From a bacterium (GTDB lineage Bacteria; Planctomycetota; UBA1135; GCA-002686595): 38,629 nucleotides of DNA. A program made the translations under genes and the position numbers. Positions 18,568 to 28,796 of this stretch are shown here, piece after piece. Position 1 is the stretch's first letter. The number at the start of each line of letters is the position of its first letter. Location of the stretch: positions 1-38,629 of the forward strand of contig JAAETM010000036.1 of the NCBI GenBank assembly GCA_024228395.1. The letters are read 5' to 3'. The notes beneath the pieces were generated by a model, which was not told the DNA's origin, searched no databases, and saw only the letters and a program-made list of their open reading frames with translations.

Positions 18568-19476
18568 GTGGCAAAACACAAAGACGTTATAGACCCGGCG
18601 GTCCTAGATCGTTTGAACGACCTCTCGCTGGTGGCCCGGCGGGTGGTCGAAGGTTACATGGCGGGGCATCATACCTCGCCCCACAAGGGCAGCTCAATCG
18701 AGTTTGCCCAGCACCGTGCTTATTCCCCCGGCGACGAATTGCGCCGGGTGGACTGGAAGGTCTTCGCGCGCACGGAGCGCTTGATGGTCAAAGAGTACGT
18801 GGAGGAGACCAGTCTTTCGCTCAACATCCTGGTGGACACCTCCGAGTCGATGGCCTTTGGATCCAGCCAGCGCACCAAACTAGAGTACGCCAGATGGTGC
18901 GCCGCCGCGCTCAGTCACTTGGTCCTGCGCCAACGCGACCAGGTGGGTTTGATTCTGTTCGACGAAGAGAGCAGCACCAAGGTCCCGCCCGCCAATGGCG
19001 GTCCCCAGGAAGTCGCCATCCTGCAAGCCCTCTCCGACGCGTCGCCCTCCGGCGCCACCCGGGTGGGCGAGGTTCTTCAATGGCTCACCGGGCGCCTACG
19101 CCGGCGCGGCCTCACCGCCATCTTCTCCGACTTCTTCGAAGATCCCGATACGATCCTCGAAGGCGTCAAGCGCCTTCTGCACGCGGGGCACGAGCCGATC
19201 CTTTTTCAAATCCTAGATCCCCAGGAGTTGCTCTTCGACTTTGACGGACTGCTGCGCTTGGACGGTTTGGAAAACAGCGGCACACGCAAGATCGACCCGC
19301 GCTCCTTGCGCGAGGCCTACCGCGAAGAGATCAACAAACACAACCGCAAACTAGCTCGCGCCACCAGCGCCCTCTCCGTGGACTTTGTGCCCATGCGCAC
19401 CGACCAACCGCTGGACGCCGTGCTTTCCACCTACTTGGCCGCCCGTAGCGCCGGCACCCGCGGGGGCGGTCACTGA
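18568..19476 (+). CDS. DUF58 domain protein (vWA-like)
   Basis: I start the gene at GTG 18568, ten bases after the MoxR stop, giving 302 residues; the frame upstream overlaps MoxR and is a shadow. The DUF58 signature IEFAQHRAYSPGDELRRVDWKVFART lies at about 44-69, followed by a vWA-like core with NILVDTSESM (87-95) and the later strand IFSDFFEDPD. DUF58 proteins regularly pair with MoxR ATPases and Bat-type proteins. The stop lies two bases before the next ATG, so translation is coupled. Confidence 0.93.
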   Translation: MAKHKDVIDPAVLDRLNDLSLVARRVVEGYMAGHHTSPHKGSSIEFAQHRAYSPGDELRRVDWKVFARTERLMVKEYVEETSLSLNILVDTSESMAFGSSQRTKLEYARWCAAALSHLVLRQRDQVGLILFDEESSTKVPPANGGPQEVAILQALSDASPSGATRVGEVLQWLTGRLRRRGLTAIFSDFFEDPDTILEGVKRLLHAGHEPILFQILDPQELLFDFDGLLRLDGLENSGTRKIDPRSLREAYREEINKHNRKLARATSALSVDFVPMRTDQPLDAVLSTYLAARSAGTRGGGH

Positions 19477-19478
19477 CC

Positions 19479-21677
19479 ATGCAAGGTTTCGTTAACCCGG
19501 CCCTGGCATTTGGCGCCCTGCTCGCCGTCGTGCCCCTGATCATTCATCTGCTCAACCGCAGGCGCCACAAACCCCTGGCCTGGGGCGCCATGCGTTTTGT
19601 GGAAGCCGCCTACAAGCGCACCCACCGGCGCATGCAGATGGAGAATCTGCTGCTGTTGCTGCTGCGCATGGCCGCGGTCGCTGCCCTGGCATTTGCCGTG
19701 GCGCGTCCCTTCGTCGGACGCGGCGCCCTGGGCGCACTCACCGAAGCCAGTCGCGACATCGTGCTCATGGTCGATGGCTCCGCCTCCACCGGCTACCGGG
19801 CCGACATCGAAACGACCTTCGACCGCATCGTGCGGCGCGCCGAAGCCGTAGTGGACGCCCTGGACGAAGGGCGCGGCGATCGTGTGCACCTTTGGCTCCT
19901 GGGCGAAGAACCCCGTTTGCTTTCCTGGCCCTCCCCCGCCAAGGCCATGAGCGTCTTAAGCACCCTGGAGTCCCCGCTCGACGAACCCCTTAACCTGGAC
20001 CGGGCCTTCGGAGAGCTGCAACGCTTGATCAAGGACGGGGAGCTCATGGATGGCGGCGACACGGAGGTACGCCTGCTCACCGATCTGCAACGCAACTCAT
20101 TCCTGGCCAGCGGCACCGAGTCCGAAAGGCCCGCCTACTTCGAGCGCCTCGACGACCTGCACGCACGCGGTTGGTCCGTTTGGGTGGAGGATCTGGGTTC
20201 GGCTTCGAGCACGCCCCCCAATCGCACCGTTTCAAAAGTGCGCCTCACAAACGCCACCAGTGGTTTGGCTGAAGCCAGCATCACCGTGGTCAACCACTCC
20301 AACCTGCCACAGCCCGGTGTGCGCATCAGCCTCGACGTGGACGGCAATCGCATTCCGAGTCAACGGCTGGACCTGGAACCCCGCTCCGAACAGACCGCGG
20401 TCTTCCGCTTGGGTTCCCTGGAACCCGGCCCGCACACGTTGGTGGCGGAAACCGAAGGCGACCGTCTGGCTGTCGACGACCGCCGCGCCCACGTGGCCCA
20501 CATTCCCAAGCCAACCCGCGTATTGTTGGTCAACGGGGCGCCCTCCAATAACCTGACCCAGGACGGCGTTGGATACTTGCGCTTGGCCATCGAAGGCAAT
20601 AGTTCCGGGGAAGGTTCCAACAATGGTCCCTTTGTGGTCCAGGAGATCCGCGCCGCAAACCTGGCCGCATCCGACCTTGAGATGTCCGACCATGATGTGA
20701 TCTGGCTCGCTGGCATTGCCGCACCCAATCGCGCGGTTCTGGCCGACCTGGAAAAATTCGTGGTGGATGGCGGTGCCGTGATCATTTCAGCGGGTCCGCA
20801 AGTCGGCGACCTCAACGCTTGGCGGGAACGCGCCTTCGCCTCCGACGGCTCGGGGCTCATGCCCGGCGAATGGTTGCGCAAGGTTTCGATCGCACGCCAG
20901 GGTGACTTCTATCGCATCGCGGAGTTTGTCGAAGACCACCCCGTACTCTCACTCTTCGCCGACCCGGGCCTGCGCCCACTCCTGATCGGTGTGCCCTTCT
21001 CGGACTTCCTTTCCCTGGCCCCCGAACCGGACGCCCGTGTTTTGATGCGTCTTGACGACGGGGAATCGAGTCCTTTGCTGGTGGAAAAAAGTCTGGGACG
21101 GGGTCGCGTATTGGTCTTCAACAGCACGATTCACGAGGCCTGGACCCTGTTGCCCCGGGCGGGTCGGACCTTTGTTCCATTCGTCTTTGAGCTGCTCACC
21201 CACGCGGCCGGATCGGAGATCGAAAGCCTTGAATATGCTCCCGGCCGGGAGGTCTTCGTTGAGGTGGAAGGCTTCCCCCGCTCTCCGGAGCTGGAACGAC
21301 CCGACAGCTCACGGCGATTGATCGAAGGCGACCCGCTGGTCTCGGGGGGTGACCACTATGTTCTACCTCCGGTTCCGTCCTCGGACACGCGTGCGGTCGG
21401 TTTGTATCAGGTCCATTTACAAGGGGCGCAAGACCATGCGTTCGCGGTGGTCCTGGACCCTAAGGAGGGCGACATGTCCCGCCTAGTGAGTTCTGAACTG
21501 CCCGGTTTGCACGACGCCTTGCACTTTGAGAGTTCCGGAACAACTCCAGGTGAAGCCCCTAGTCAACAACGCCAAGGCGGAGAGATTTGGCGCACGCTCG
21601 CCATCTTCTCCCTGTTCTTCCTGGTCGCCGAATCCCTTTGGGCGGGCTACCTGGGCCAAAGGAGGCAACGGGTATGA
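19479..21677 (+). CDS. BatA-type membrane protein with vWA domain
   Basis: The 732-residue product starts with the BatA N-terminal module: a membrane segment FGALLAVVPLIIHLL, the basic stretch NRRRHKPLAWGAMRF, and a second hydrophobic segment LLLLLLRMAAVAALAFAVARPF. A vWA-like domain begins at DIVLMVDGSAS (93-103). The middle has a CARDB-like beta segment (VRLTNATSGLAEASITVVNHS) and a GATase-like flavodoxin fold (DVIWLAGIAAPNRAVLADLEKFV). A C-terminal membrane helix (LAIFSLFFLVAESLWAGYL) anchors the end, so most of the protein lies outside the cytoplasm. Its last codons overlap the next gene in ATGA. Confidence 0.9.
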   Translation: MQGFVNPALAFGALLAVVPLIIHLLNRRRHKPLAWGAMRFVEAAYKRTHRRMQMENLLLLLLRMAAVAALAFAVARPFVGRGALGALTEASRDIVLMVDGSASTGYRADIETTFDRIVRRAEAVVDALDEGRGDRVHLWLLGEEPRLLSWPSPAKAMSVLSTLESPLDEPLNLDRAFGELQRLIKDGELMDGGDTEVRLLTDLQRNSFLASGTESERPAYFERLDDLHARGWSVWVEDLGSASSTPPNRTVSKVRLTNATSGLAEASITVVNHSNLPQPGVRISLDVDGNRIPSQRLDLEPRSEQTAVFRLGSLEPGPHTLVAETEGDRLAVDDRRAHVAHIPKPTRVLLVNGAPSNNLTQDGVGYLRLAIEGNSSGEGSNNGPFVVQEIRAANLAASDLEMSDHDVIWLAGIAAPNRAVLADLEKFVVDGGAVIISAGPQVGDLNAWRERAFASDGSGLMPGEWLRKVSIARQGDFYRIAEFVEDHPVLSLFADPGLRPLLIGVPFSDFLSLAPEPDARVLMRLDDGESSPLLVEKSLGRGRVLVFNSTIHEAWTLLPRAGRTFVPFVFELLTHAAGSEIESLEYAPGREVFVEVEGFPRSPELERPDSSRRLIEGDPLVSGGDHYVLPPVPSSDTRAVGLYQVHLQGAQDHAFAVVLDPKEGDMSRLVSSELPGLHDALHFESSGTTPGEAPSQQRQGGEIWRTLAIFSLFFLVAESLWAGYLGQRRQRV

Positions 21678-24058
21678 ATGTTCCCCTCGCCACATTAGGC
21701 CAAGAAGCCCAAAGTGCTTCCTGGCGCTTCCTGGAATTGCCGGCAGCCTGGGTTTTGGCCATGGTCATCATGCCCTTGGCCATCGGCATTTCGTACCTGG
21801 CTTACCGCCGCGAACCGATCAAACCTAGAGTGCGCGCCACCCTGATCACGCTGCGCAGCCTTTCTTTCCTGGCCCTATTGCTGGTGCTTTTCCGCCCCGT
21901 GCGCGTGGAGTCCCGGGAGAATGTCGAGGCCGCCGGCGTGCTGGTGCTGGTGGATGACTCCGCCAGCATGGTGCGCAAGGATTCGTACAACGCGGACCCC
22001 GCCCTGCGCTCCAAGGTGCGCGGCTTTGCCGGTCTGCCGCCCGAGCAGGTCACCCGTTCCGAACTGGCCAGGCGATTCGTGGAAGGCCCCTTCCTGACGG
22101 AACTCGAACAGCGCGGCTATCAAACCCAGACCTTCCGCTTCGCGGACGCCCTCTCCCCGGTCTCTGACTTTGAGACCCTGACCGCCAAGGGGCGTGCCAC
22201 CCACTTGGGCAGCGCGCTTTCCAACGCACTCGCCGGACAGCGCAACCGTTTCATCACCGATGTGGTGATCCTGTCCGATGGACGTTTCACCGGGGGAATC
22301 GACCCCTTTGAAGCGGGACAAGGTGCCCGGGCAGCCGGGGTCGAAGTGCACACCATGCTGGTGGGAGATCCCACCCCCGAGGTCAACCTGACGATCGAAA
22401 TGTTGGACGCGCCCACGGGTGTCCTGCAAGGCGATGAGATTTCCCTTCCCGTTCGCATCACTTCCTCCGGCGTCGACGACGCGCAAAGCGAAGTGCTGTT
22501 GGAAGAACTGGGACCTGAAGGATCGGGGCTGCAGCCACGTGCGGTGGATCGCCAAGACGTCACGCTCGATGGCAGCCATGCCCGCGTGGTTCTTGTGGCC
22601 CCCTCCGCCGGTTTGATCCCCAATGCGAGCGTGCGGCGCTTCCGAATTCGCTTGACCCCCCTAGCGAAGGAAAACCTGCTCGACGACAACCAAGTGGAAT
22701 TGAGCATCCCGGTGACCTCGGCGCGCCTGCGCGTCCTGTACGTGGAGGGCTTCCCCCGCTATGAGTACCGCTTCCTGCGCGAACTCCTGCGCAGTGGCGA
22801 CGAACGCATTCAAGCCCAGATCTTCCTGATGTCGGCCACGCCGGACTTTTCCCAAGATGCTTCCCCTGGCATGCCGAGCCTCAAACGCATTCCCACCGAT
22901 CGGCGCGAGCTACTCGACAACTACGACGTGATCATCCTGGGTGACCTGGATCCCTATCGCATCTCCGCCGACCCGGCGCGGGGCGAAGAGTTCGTGGCGA
23001 GCTTGCGCGAGTTCCTTGAGAAGGGCGGTGGCCTGTGCGTGATCGCCGGCGAATACGAAAACCCGCGGGCTGTGGCTGGAACCGAGTTTGCGGGTCTGCT
23101 TCCCGTGATCCTGGACACGACCGGATCCCTGGCGCCCGAGCAGAACACCAACCTGCCCAAGAGCCCGATACTCGCCACGCCGGATGCGCCCCACGAGATC
23201 CTGCGCCTGCACCCCGATTTGGAAATCAACCGCGCCCTTTGGGAAAACCCCGAAGGCCTGCCCGGCTTCCTCTGGTTCAGCCCGACCTTGGGTGCAAAAC
23301 CAGGCAGTCAAGTTCTGCTATCGCACCCAAAACTCACGGCGGGTCCAAGCCGCGAACCAGCCCCCATCATGGTAGCCGGATACTATCCCTCCGGGCGTAC
23401 CCTTTTTCTGGGCATCGAATCCACCTGGCGCTGGCGCAAGCGCTTCCAAAATCGCTACCACCACCGCTTCTGGCTCAACGCCCTGCGCTGGTTGGCCTTG
23501 GGCCGCCTGAAAGGTACCGATCGCAAGCATCGCTTGGATTCCTTGGAACCGAGCTACCTGCTCGATGAACCGGTGGCCATCGAAGCACGCATTCTGGACG
23601 ACGACTATCAGCCCAGCGAAGAGCCGATGATCGAAGTGCAGTGGCAGACGCCGGGCAAGCAGCCGGAAACAGTCGAGGTGGGAGCCATCGAAGGCGAACC
23701 CGGACGCTATCGGCTGAGTCGCAACGTGGAGCGCATTGGCAACTACCAGGTTTGGATCGAGAAGGATGGCATGCGCATCGCATCCACGGAATTCGAGGTC
23801 TTGCTACCATCCCAGGAGACGCGCGACCCCAGTCCGGACCCCGCGGCCCTGGAGGCCATGGCCCAGATCACCGGTGGCAAAGCGCTCTCGATCACCGAGG
23901 GAATGGCCCTGCTAGAAGCTTTCCCCGAAGGCCAGGAGAGGCGCCTGCCGGTGGCCTCCGAACTGACGGACATTTGGGACCGCTTGGGCACGCTCCTGGC
24001 CGCCCTTTTCCTGTTCACCATGGAATGGATCCTGCGCAAGCGCTATGAGCTGATTTGA
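21674..24058 (+). CDS. Membrane-anchored vWA / GATase1-like protein
   Basis: The start is ATG 21674 in the ATGA overlap with the previous stop, giving 794 residues. Two membrane helices (VLAMVIMPLAIGISYLAY and LSFLALLLVLF) precede a vWA domain with the metal-site motif DDSAS (94-98) and ILSDGRFTGG. The second half has the GATase1-like pattern LYVEGFPRYEYRFLRELL and DVIILGDLDP, followed by GGGLCVIAGEYENP, common in large planctomycete Bat-operon proteins. A final membrane helix (LLAALFLFTMEWILRKRY) closes the chain. It is a probable partner of the BatA-type protein and of MoxR. Confidence 0.9.
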   Translation: MNVPLATLGQEAQSASWRFLELPAAWVLAMVIMPLAIGISYLAYRREPIKPRVRATLITLRSLSFLALLLVLFRPVRVESRENVEAAGVLVLVDDSASMVRKDSYNADPALRSKVRGFAGLPPEQVTRSELARRFVEGPFLTELEQRGYQTQTFRFADALSPVSDFETLTAKGRATHLGSALSNALAGQRNRFITDVVILSDGRFTGGIDPFEAGQGARAAGVEVHTMLVGDPTPEVNLTIEMLDAPTGVLQGDEISLPVRITSSGVDDAQSEVLLEELGPEGSGLQPRAVDRQDVTLDGSHARVVLVAPSAGLIPNASVRRFRIRLTPLAKENLLDDNQVELSIPVTSARLRVLYVEGFPRYEYRFLRELLRSGDERIQAQIFLMSATPDFSQDASPGMPSLKRIPTDRRELLDNYDVIILGDLDPYRISADPARGEEFVASLREFLEKGGGLCVIAGEYENPRAVAGTEFAGLLPVILDTTGSLAPEQNTNLPKSPILATPDAPHEILRLHPDLEINRALWENPEGLPGFLWFSPTLGAKPGSQVLLSHPKLTAGPSREPAPIMVAGYYPSGRTLFLGIESTWRWRKRFQNRYHHRFWLNALRWLALGRLKGTDRKHRLDSLEPSYLLDEPVAIEARILDDDYQPSEEPMIEVQWQTPGKQPETVEVGAIEGEPGRYRLSRNVERIGNYQVWIEKDGMRIASTEFEVLLPSQETRDPSPDPAALEAMAQITGGKALSITEGMALLEAFPEGQERRLPVASELTDIWDRLGTLLAALFLFTMEWILRKRYELI

Positions 24059-24065
24059 ACTCCGT

Positions 24066-27000
24066 ATGAGCCGAACCACCACACACCCCGCCGACCAATG
24101 GGCTGAACAACGCGCTTCCAACGCTGGGAGCCTGCGTTGGGTGTTTGTGATGTACGCGCTTGGTTTTATCTGGCTGGCAGGTTCCAAAACCGCATATGCC
24201 CAGGGCCTGCGCGTATCGGCTGAAGAACTGGATGATCCCGACACGCTGCCCTTCCAGATCTACGACACCATGCAGGTGCGAGCCCTGCACGAGAGCATCT
24301 TGGAACACCTGGAAGCCGGTCGTTTGCCCGAGGCCTTGGAACAATTGCAGGAGATGCTCGAAAATCACCGGGGTGAAGTCCTGCCCTCCCTCTATACCGA
24401 AGCCCCCGCCAACAGGGGAAACGTGCCCAGCGTGGTGCACGTGGGCAGTTCGGGTTGGGCAAACGACAAACTTTTCGAGGTTGCAGGGCTCAACCCCGAA
24501 GCGAGGTCCACCTATCGGCGCATGTTCGAGAAACAAGCACAGGCCGCCCTGGAATTGGCCATGCTGCAAGGCAAGCGCTCCGATTGGGTCGAGGTCGCGC
24601 GCCGCTGGCCCATCACAAAGGCCGCTAACCGCGCACGTTGGGCCCTTGGCGACCTGGCCATGGAAGCGGGTCGCTGGGACCTGGGGCGCAGCTCTTGGGC
24701 GCGGGCCATGGCATGTGAATTGGGTACACCGCACGCCATTCCTCAAACCTCTGCCCAGTGGGAAAGCGGCCTCAAGGCCCTGGCGGAATTAGGGTCCACC
24801 GAAACCAAAGAGCACTTGGTGAACATTGAGTCTCGGGTGGCCTGGCTCCTCGAAAGTGGAAATGGCCTCCTGGTTGAAGCCCCCTTGAATAAGGCCACGC
24901 CCCTGCAGCCCGGCCGAGCTGCTGTGGGCGCATTAGACCAATACGAAGCGGGCTGGCCCGAGGCCCTCGAGCTTCCCCGCCACCCCATGATCTTCGATTG
25001 GGGATTCCAAATGCATAGCGACACAGATGGTGATCGTCTGTTCGTCAATACATCCAGACAACTGCTGGCCCTGGGCGTTTGGACCGGCGAAATTCAGTGG
25101 TCGAGTCCCTTGGAGATGGCCGGTTGGACGCAGGGTGAGGATCAAGATGCCCGCTTCAAAGAGGCCATGGATTTCCAAAGAGTCCTCTTTGCTCCTGCGG
25201 TTGCGGAGGGCATTGTGGTCGCTTCCTTCCAACTGCCATTCGTGCTCACGCCGCCCGACCAGTTCCGGCAAATGCGGATCATTTGTTTGGTGCCCGAACG
25301 CCGCCTCTTCGCCTTCGACGCCAAGACCGGCAAACCCCTTTGGGACACCGCCCCCCCCACGGATTGGGATGGGGAGAGCGGACCGACGCGCGAGCGTGTG
25401 AGCATTGCGGGTCCGCCGGTCATCGATCGCTCCAAGATTGTGGTCCCCACCGTGCACCTGCGCGGTCGCGTGGAGTTCCATGTGGATTGTTTTGACTTGG
25501 AAACAGGTGAGGCGTTGTGGCACACACCCCTGGTCACCGGCCAACGCGAGCTGAACATGTTCGGCCGGGAGATCTCCGAATTCACGGCCCCCCCCGTGCG
25601 CATCGAAGGCGACCGGGTATTGGTCGCAACCCAGCTTGGCTCGGTGGTTTGCCTGGACCTGGAGACCGGCGCGACCCTTTGGCAAAGCCTGTACCCACAG
25701 ATTGAGATCACCAAAGCCACGTATTACTCACCCGGGTACATGCGCTCATTGTGGACCAACTCCCCGCCGGTGGTGGTCGATGATTTGGTCCTGGTTGCAC
25801 CATGCGATGGGGATTCCCTTTTGGCCTTGGACCTGAATGACGGAACCGTTCGTTGGTCCATGGAACACAAGGATTTTCGCAACCAACGCTCCGGGGTTCG
25901 TTCCCGGTCGGAGTTCAACTATTTGGTGGACGCCGATGAGAATAACGTGATCCTCGGAGGCCGGCGAGTGGCTTCCTTCTCCCCCAACATAGGCACCCTG
26001 GCGGACGGCCCCCCGCGCCACTTGGTCTGGGTCTACCCCACTGGTGAAAGCATTTCCAACCCCGGACTGCGTGCAGTTTCCACCTCCGGACAAATCCTGG
26101 TCCCCACCGACGGAGCCTTGGTGGGAGTGGATCGGCGCAATGGGCGTCCGCGTCGCTCCCTCGATTGGACGGGGCACAAGGGCAGCCCCCTGGTCACCGC
26201 CATGGGCGTGTTCACCGTGGGGTGCCGTGAAGTCTTCCACTTCCTAAATTGGAAGGAAAACCTGACCCGTGCTCAGCGCACGCTGGACGAAAAGCCCGGT
26301 GACGAGGAAGCCCTCTACAACCTGGCCCTGCTCTTGCAGAAGCGTGGACAAGCCGCGCGACTGGCACAACCCGAGCCGCGCCTTGCAGAAGCGCGCCGCT
26401 CCATCGCTAAGGCCCGCGAACTGCTCAGCGACGCGCTTTCCAAGGAACCCACGCAATCGAGCACGCGCCTGCGCGAACTGCTGTTTGACACCCTTTTGGA
26501 GGAGGGGCGCGCGCGCCGCATGTCCGCCTCGCCCGCCGGAGCCCGCCAGGCCTGGGAACGCGCCTTGGCCATGGCCGAGGGCGACCGTGAAGTTTCCACC
26601 GCACTCTTGATGCTCATTTCCCTGGACCGGGGCCGAGACGAGGTTCGCATGCGGCAACGCCTACATCGTTTGTCCGCTGAATTCCCGCACCTGTCCGTAC
26701 CCTGTCGCCTGCTGCGCCCCGGCACCTCCGACGATGACCCCGCCAGCACCGCGCGCTGGATCCCCACTGTGGCGACCACCCGCTCCGACCCCTTGCAAGC
26801 CGGCAAACCCACGCGACTCCCCCTGGGTCTGTGGGCGCGCATGGAATATGCGGACTCGGTCCTAGGTGAACGCGCCAGGAAATCCGTCACCAGCCCCTAT
26901 CCCGCCCTCTATTATATCGTGAAGCACTTCTCGAGCTGGGATTGGATCGAGGGCGGTGCTGGCCAAGCCGCGGCCGCCCGCATCCAGATGGCCCTGGAAC

Positions 27001-28796
27001 GTGGCTTCGAAACTGGCTTTGACGAAATCGAAGCGCGCGCGGAAATGGTCCTGCAAAAGGCCCTGGCCAGTGGCGATCGATCACAACTCGAAGAGGTGCA
27101 AAGGTTCTTTCCATTCACTTCCCAAGCGGAACGCGCCGGTGAAGAGCGCATCCGCTGGGCAGCACAAACCGGGCAGATCGCCCTGTTGGCCCAAGTAGTT
27201 CTGCGCGACTTCCCCGCCGAGTTCTCACTGGAACGCTGCACCCCCACCCAACGGGAGCACCTGGCCCTATTGGCACTCAAAATCGGAGAACAGGGTGGCC
27301 TCACCTTCCGGGCGGAGTTGGGCAAGAGGCTGAGCGCCAGCGCGCCACGGCAGACCATGGACCTGGATATGGGCGACCCGCTCTCCATGCAGGACTTAAG
27401 TTTGCGGTGGAGTGCCCAGGTGCCCGTGCCCCGGACGCCCTCCCTGCCCACCTTCCCCAGTAAAATGCAGAGTGTGAACAACCGTTCCCCGCTGATCGCC
27501 GGCGAGGGACTTTGGATTCCCCCTTACCTCACAGACAACGACGCCTCTTCCACACAACCCACCCCCTCGGTAACGCTTCACCTCTGGAACGATGCGCTTT
27601 CCCCCTATCCGATCGTGGCCGCATTTGGTGATGGGGACACACCCCTGTGGACCCTGCCCGAGGCGTACGATCGCCAGAGCCCAGAGCGCTGGGCCGCTTC
27701 TCCTGGCCGTGCGCACGTGGCAACCCCTAGCACCCTTCTCACCGCAGACCGGGACACGGGCACCGAACTCTGGCGTTGGGAAGCCGACGATGAGCAGTTC
27801 ATAGACCAGGTGCTACACAGTCAGGGGGTTTTGGTTGTGACCGCTATCGACATCTCGTCGGAGAACGACACTCCAAGTGATTTCATTCAAATAGGTCTGG
27901 AGGCCTCCAGTGGCACCGAATTGTGGCGCAGACGGGTTCGTTCCAGTTCATTCCATCATCACACGGTGATCGGATCCGGTTTCCAGGTTCTGATTTCCAA
28001 AGGTACACACCCCTCCCAGGTCTTCGACCTCTTTTCCGGTTCCACCGGCCCCACGATCCAAACCGGGCGCTTGAGTTCCGTCACCCTGCGCGCCTCATGG
28101 ATTGAGGACGGCAAGTGGATCCTCCCAACGTTCGCTAGTCTGGCGGTTCCTAGCAAGAATCACATCGAAGCCTATGACATGGCCAGCGGCTCGCGTGCTT
28201 GGCGTGTGCCCTTCGGTCCTGGCCGCGAATTGTGGCGCGTGTTGCAATTCCGGGGCGACACCTACCTGGAGATCTACCGCTCTCCGGCGGAAGGTCCACG
28301 CTCCATGGCGGTGCATGAACTCGACGTGCGCAAGGGCAACATTGCGAACAGATCCCGTTTCGGATTGCCCGAGGGTGGATTGCTGATCGGCCTGCCAAAA
28401 CGGGCCACGATCCAGCTGCAAAGCCCCTGGGTATTTGCACGCATCACGCTCGCAACGGGCAACGCCCTGCGTGCCCTACACCTGCGCAATGGGCAGCGCT
28501 GGGAACGTACGATCTCCAGCAATCTGTACATGGTGCGCCCCGAGAGCCTTCCGCGCCCCATGGTCTCTGAAGACGCCGTGGCGGTCGCACTTCCCAAGCG
28601 CGGCTCCAGGGGTCAGCCCGATCTAACGACTTACTATATTCTGACCTTTACAAAGGACCACGGTCGGGCCACGAGCGATCTAATGATACGTGAGCGTGGG
28701 CCCAAGAACGCCCCCCCCCAGCTTTCCGCTATCGGCCCCTGGTTGGTGTTCGGGAAAGGCACCGCCTCCCAAATCCTTGGAGCTTCCACACGATGA
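24066..28796 (+). CDS. Giant secreted PQQ-repeat protein (two propellers separated by a helical domain)
   Basis: At 1576 residues this is the longest gene in the window. A signal peptide (YALGFIWLAGSKTAYAQ) starts it. Residues 60-250 are TPR-like. A first propeller region contains PQQ blades such as RRLFAFDAKTGKPLWDT, VDCFDLETGEALWHT, VVCLDLETGATLWQS and LLALDLNDGTVRWSM. A helical TPR region follows (EKPGDEEALYNLALLLQKRGQ), then a second propeller region (LLTADRDTGTELWRWE, GLEASSGTELWRRRV, EAYDMASGSRAWRV). Such blades bind PQQ only in dehydrogenases; here no dehydrogenase active site is visible, so a scaffold or binding role is more likely. It starts 7 bases after the previous gene and overlaps the next in ATGA. 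Confidence 0.88.
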   Translation: MSRTTTHPADQWAEQRASNAGSLRWVFVMYALGFIWLAGSKTAYAQGLRVSAEELDDPDTLPFQIYDTMQVRALHESILEHLEAGRLPEALEQLQEMLENHRGEVLPSLYTEAPANRGNVPSVVHVGSSGWANDKLFEVAGLNPEARSTYRRMFEKQAQAALELAMLQGKRSDWVEVARRWPITKAANRARWALGDLAMEAGRWDLGRSSWARAMACELGTPHAIPQTSAQWESGLKALAELGSTETKEHLVNIESRVAWLLESGNGLLVEAPLNKATPLQPGRAAVGALDQYEAGWPEALELPRHPMIFDWGFQMHSDTDGDRLFVNTSRQLLALGVWTGEIQWSSPLEMAGWTQGEDQDARFKEAMDFQRVLFAPAVAEGIVVASFQLPFVLTPPDQFRQMRIICLVPERRLFAFDAKTGKPLWDTAPPTDWDGESGPTRERVSIAGPPVIDRSKIVVPTVHLRGRVEFHVDCFDLETGEALWHTPLVTGQRELNMFGREISEFTAPPVRIEGDRVLVATQLGSVVCLDLETGATLWQSLYPQIEITKATYYSPGYMRSLWTNSPPVVVDDLVLVAPCDGDSLLALDLNDGTVRWSMEHKDFRNQRSGVRSRSEFNYLVDADENNVILGGRRVASFSPNIGTLADGPPRHLVWVYPTGESISNPGLRAVSTSGQILVPTDGALVGVDRRNGRPRRSLDWTGHKGSPLVTAMGVFTVGCREVFHFLNWKENLTRAQRTLDEKPGDEEALYNLALLLQKRGQAARLAQPEPRLAEARRSIAKARELLSDALSKEPTQSSTRLRELLFDTLLEEGRARRMSASPAGARQAWERALAMAEGDREVSTALLMLISLDRGRDEVRMRQRLHRLSAEFPHLSVPCRLLRPGTSDDDPASTARWIPTVATTRSDPLQAGKPTRLPLGLWARMEYADSVLGERARKSVTSPYPALYYIVKHFSSWDWIEGGAGQAAAARIQMALERGFETGFDEIEARAEMVLQKALASGDRSQLEEVQRFFPFTSQAERAGEERIRWAAQTGQIALLAQVVLRDFPAEFSLERCTPTQREHLALLALKIGEQGGLTFRAELGKRLSASAPRQTMDLDMGDPLSMQDLSLRWSAQVPVPRTPSLPTFPSKMQSVNNRSPLIAGEGLWIPPYLTDNDASSTQPTPSVTLHLWNDALSPYPIVAAFGDGDTPLWTLPEAYDRQSPERWAASPGRAHVATPSTLLTADRDTGTELWRWEADDEQFIDQVLHSQGVLVVTAIDISSENDTPSDFIQIGLEASSGTELWRRRVRSSSFHHHTVIGSGFQVLISKGTHPSQVFDLFSGSTGPTIQTGRLSSVTLRASWIEDGKWILPTFASLAVPSKNHIEAYDMASGSRAWRVPFGPGRELWRVLQFRGDTYLEIYRSPAEGPRSMAVHELDVRKGNIANRSRFGLPEGGLLIGLPKRATIQLQSPWVFARITLATGNALRALHLRNGQRWERTISSNLYMVRPESLPRPMVSEDAVAVALPKRGSRGQPDLTTYYILTFTKDHGRATSDLMIRERGPKNAPPQLSAIGPWLVFGKGTASQILGASTR

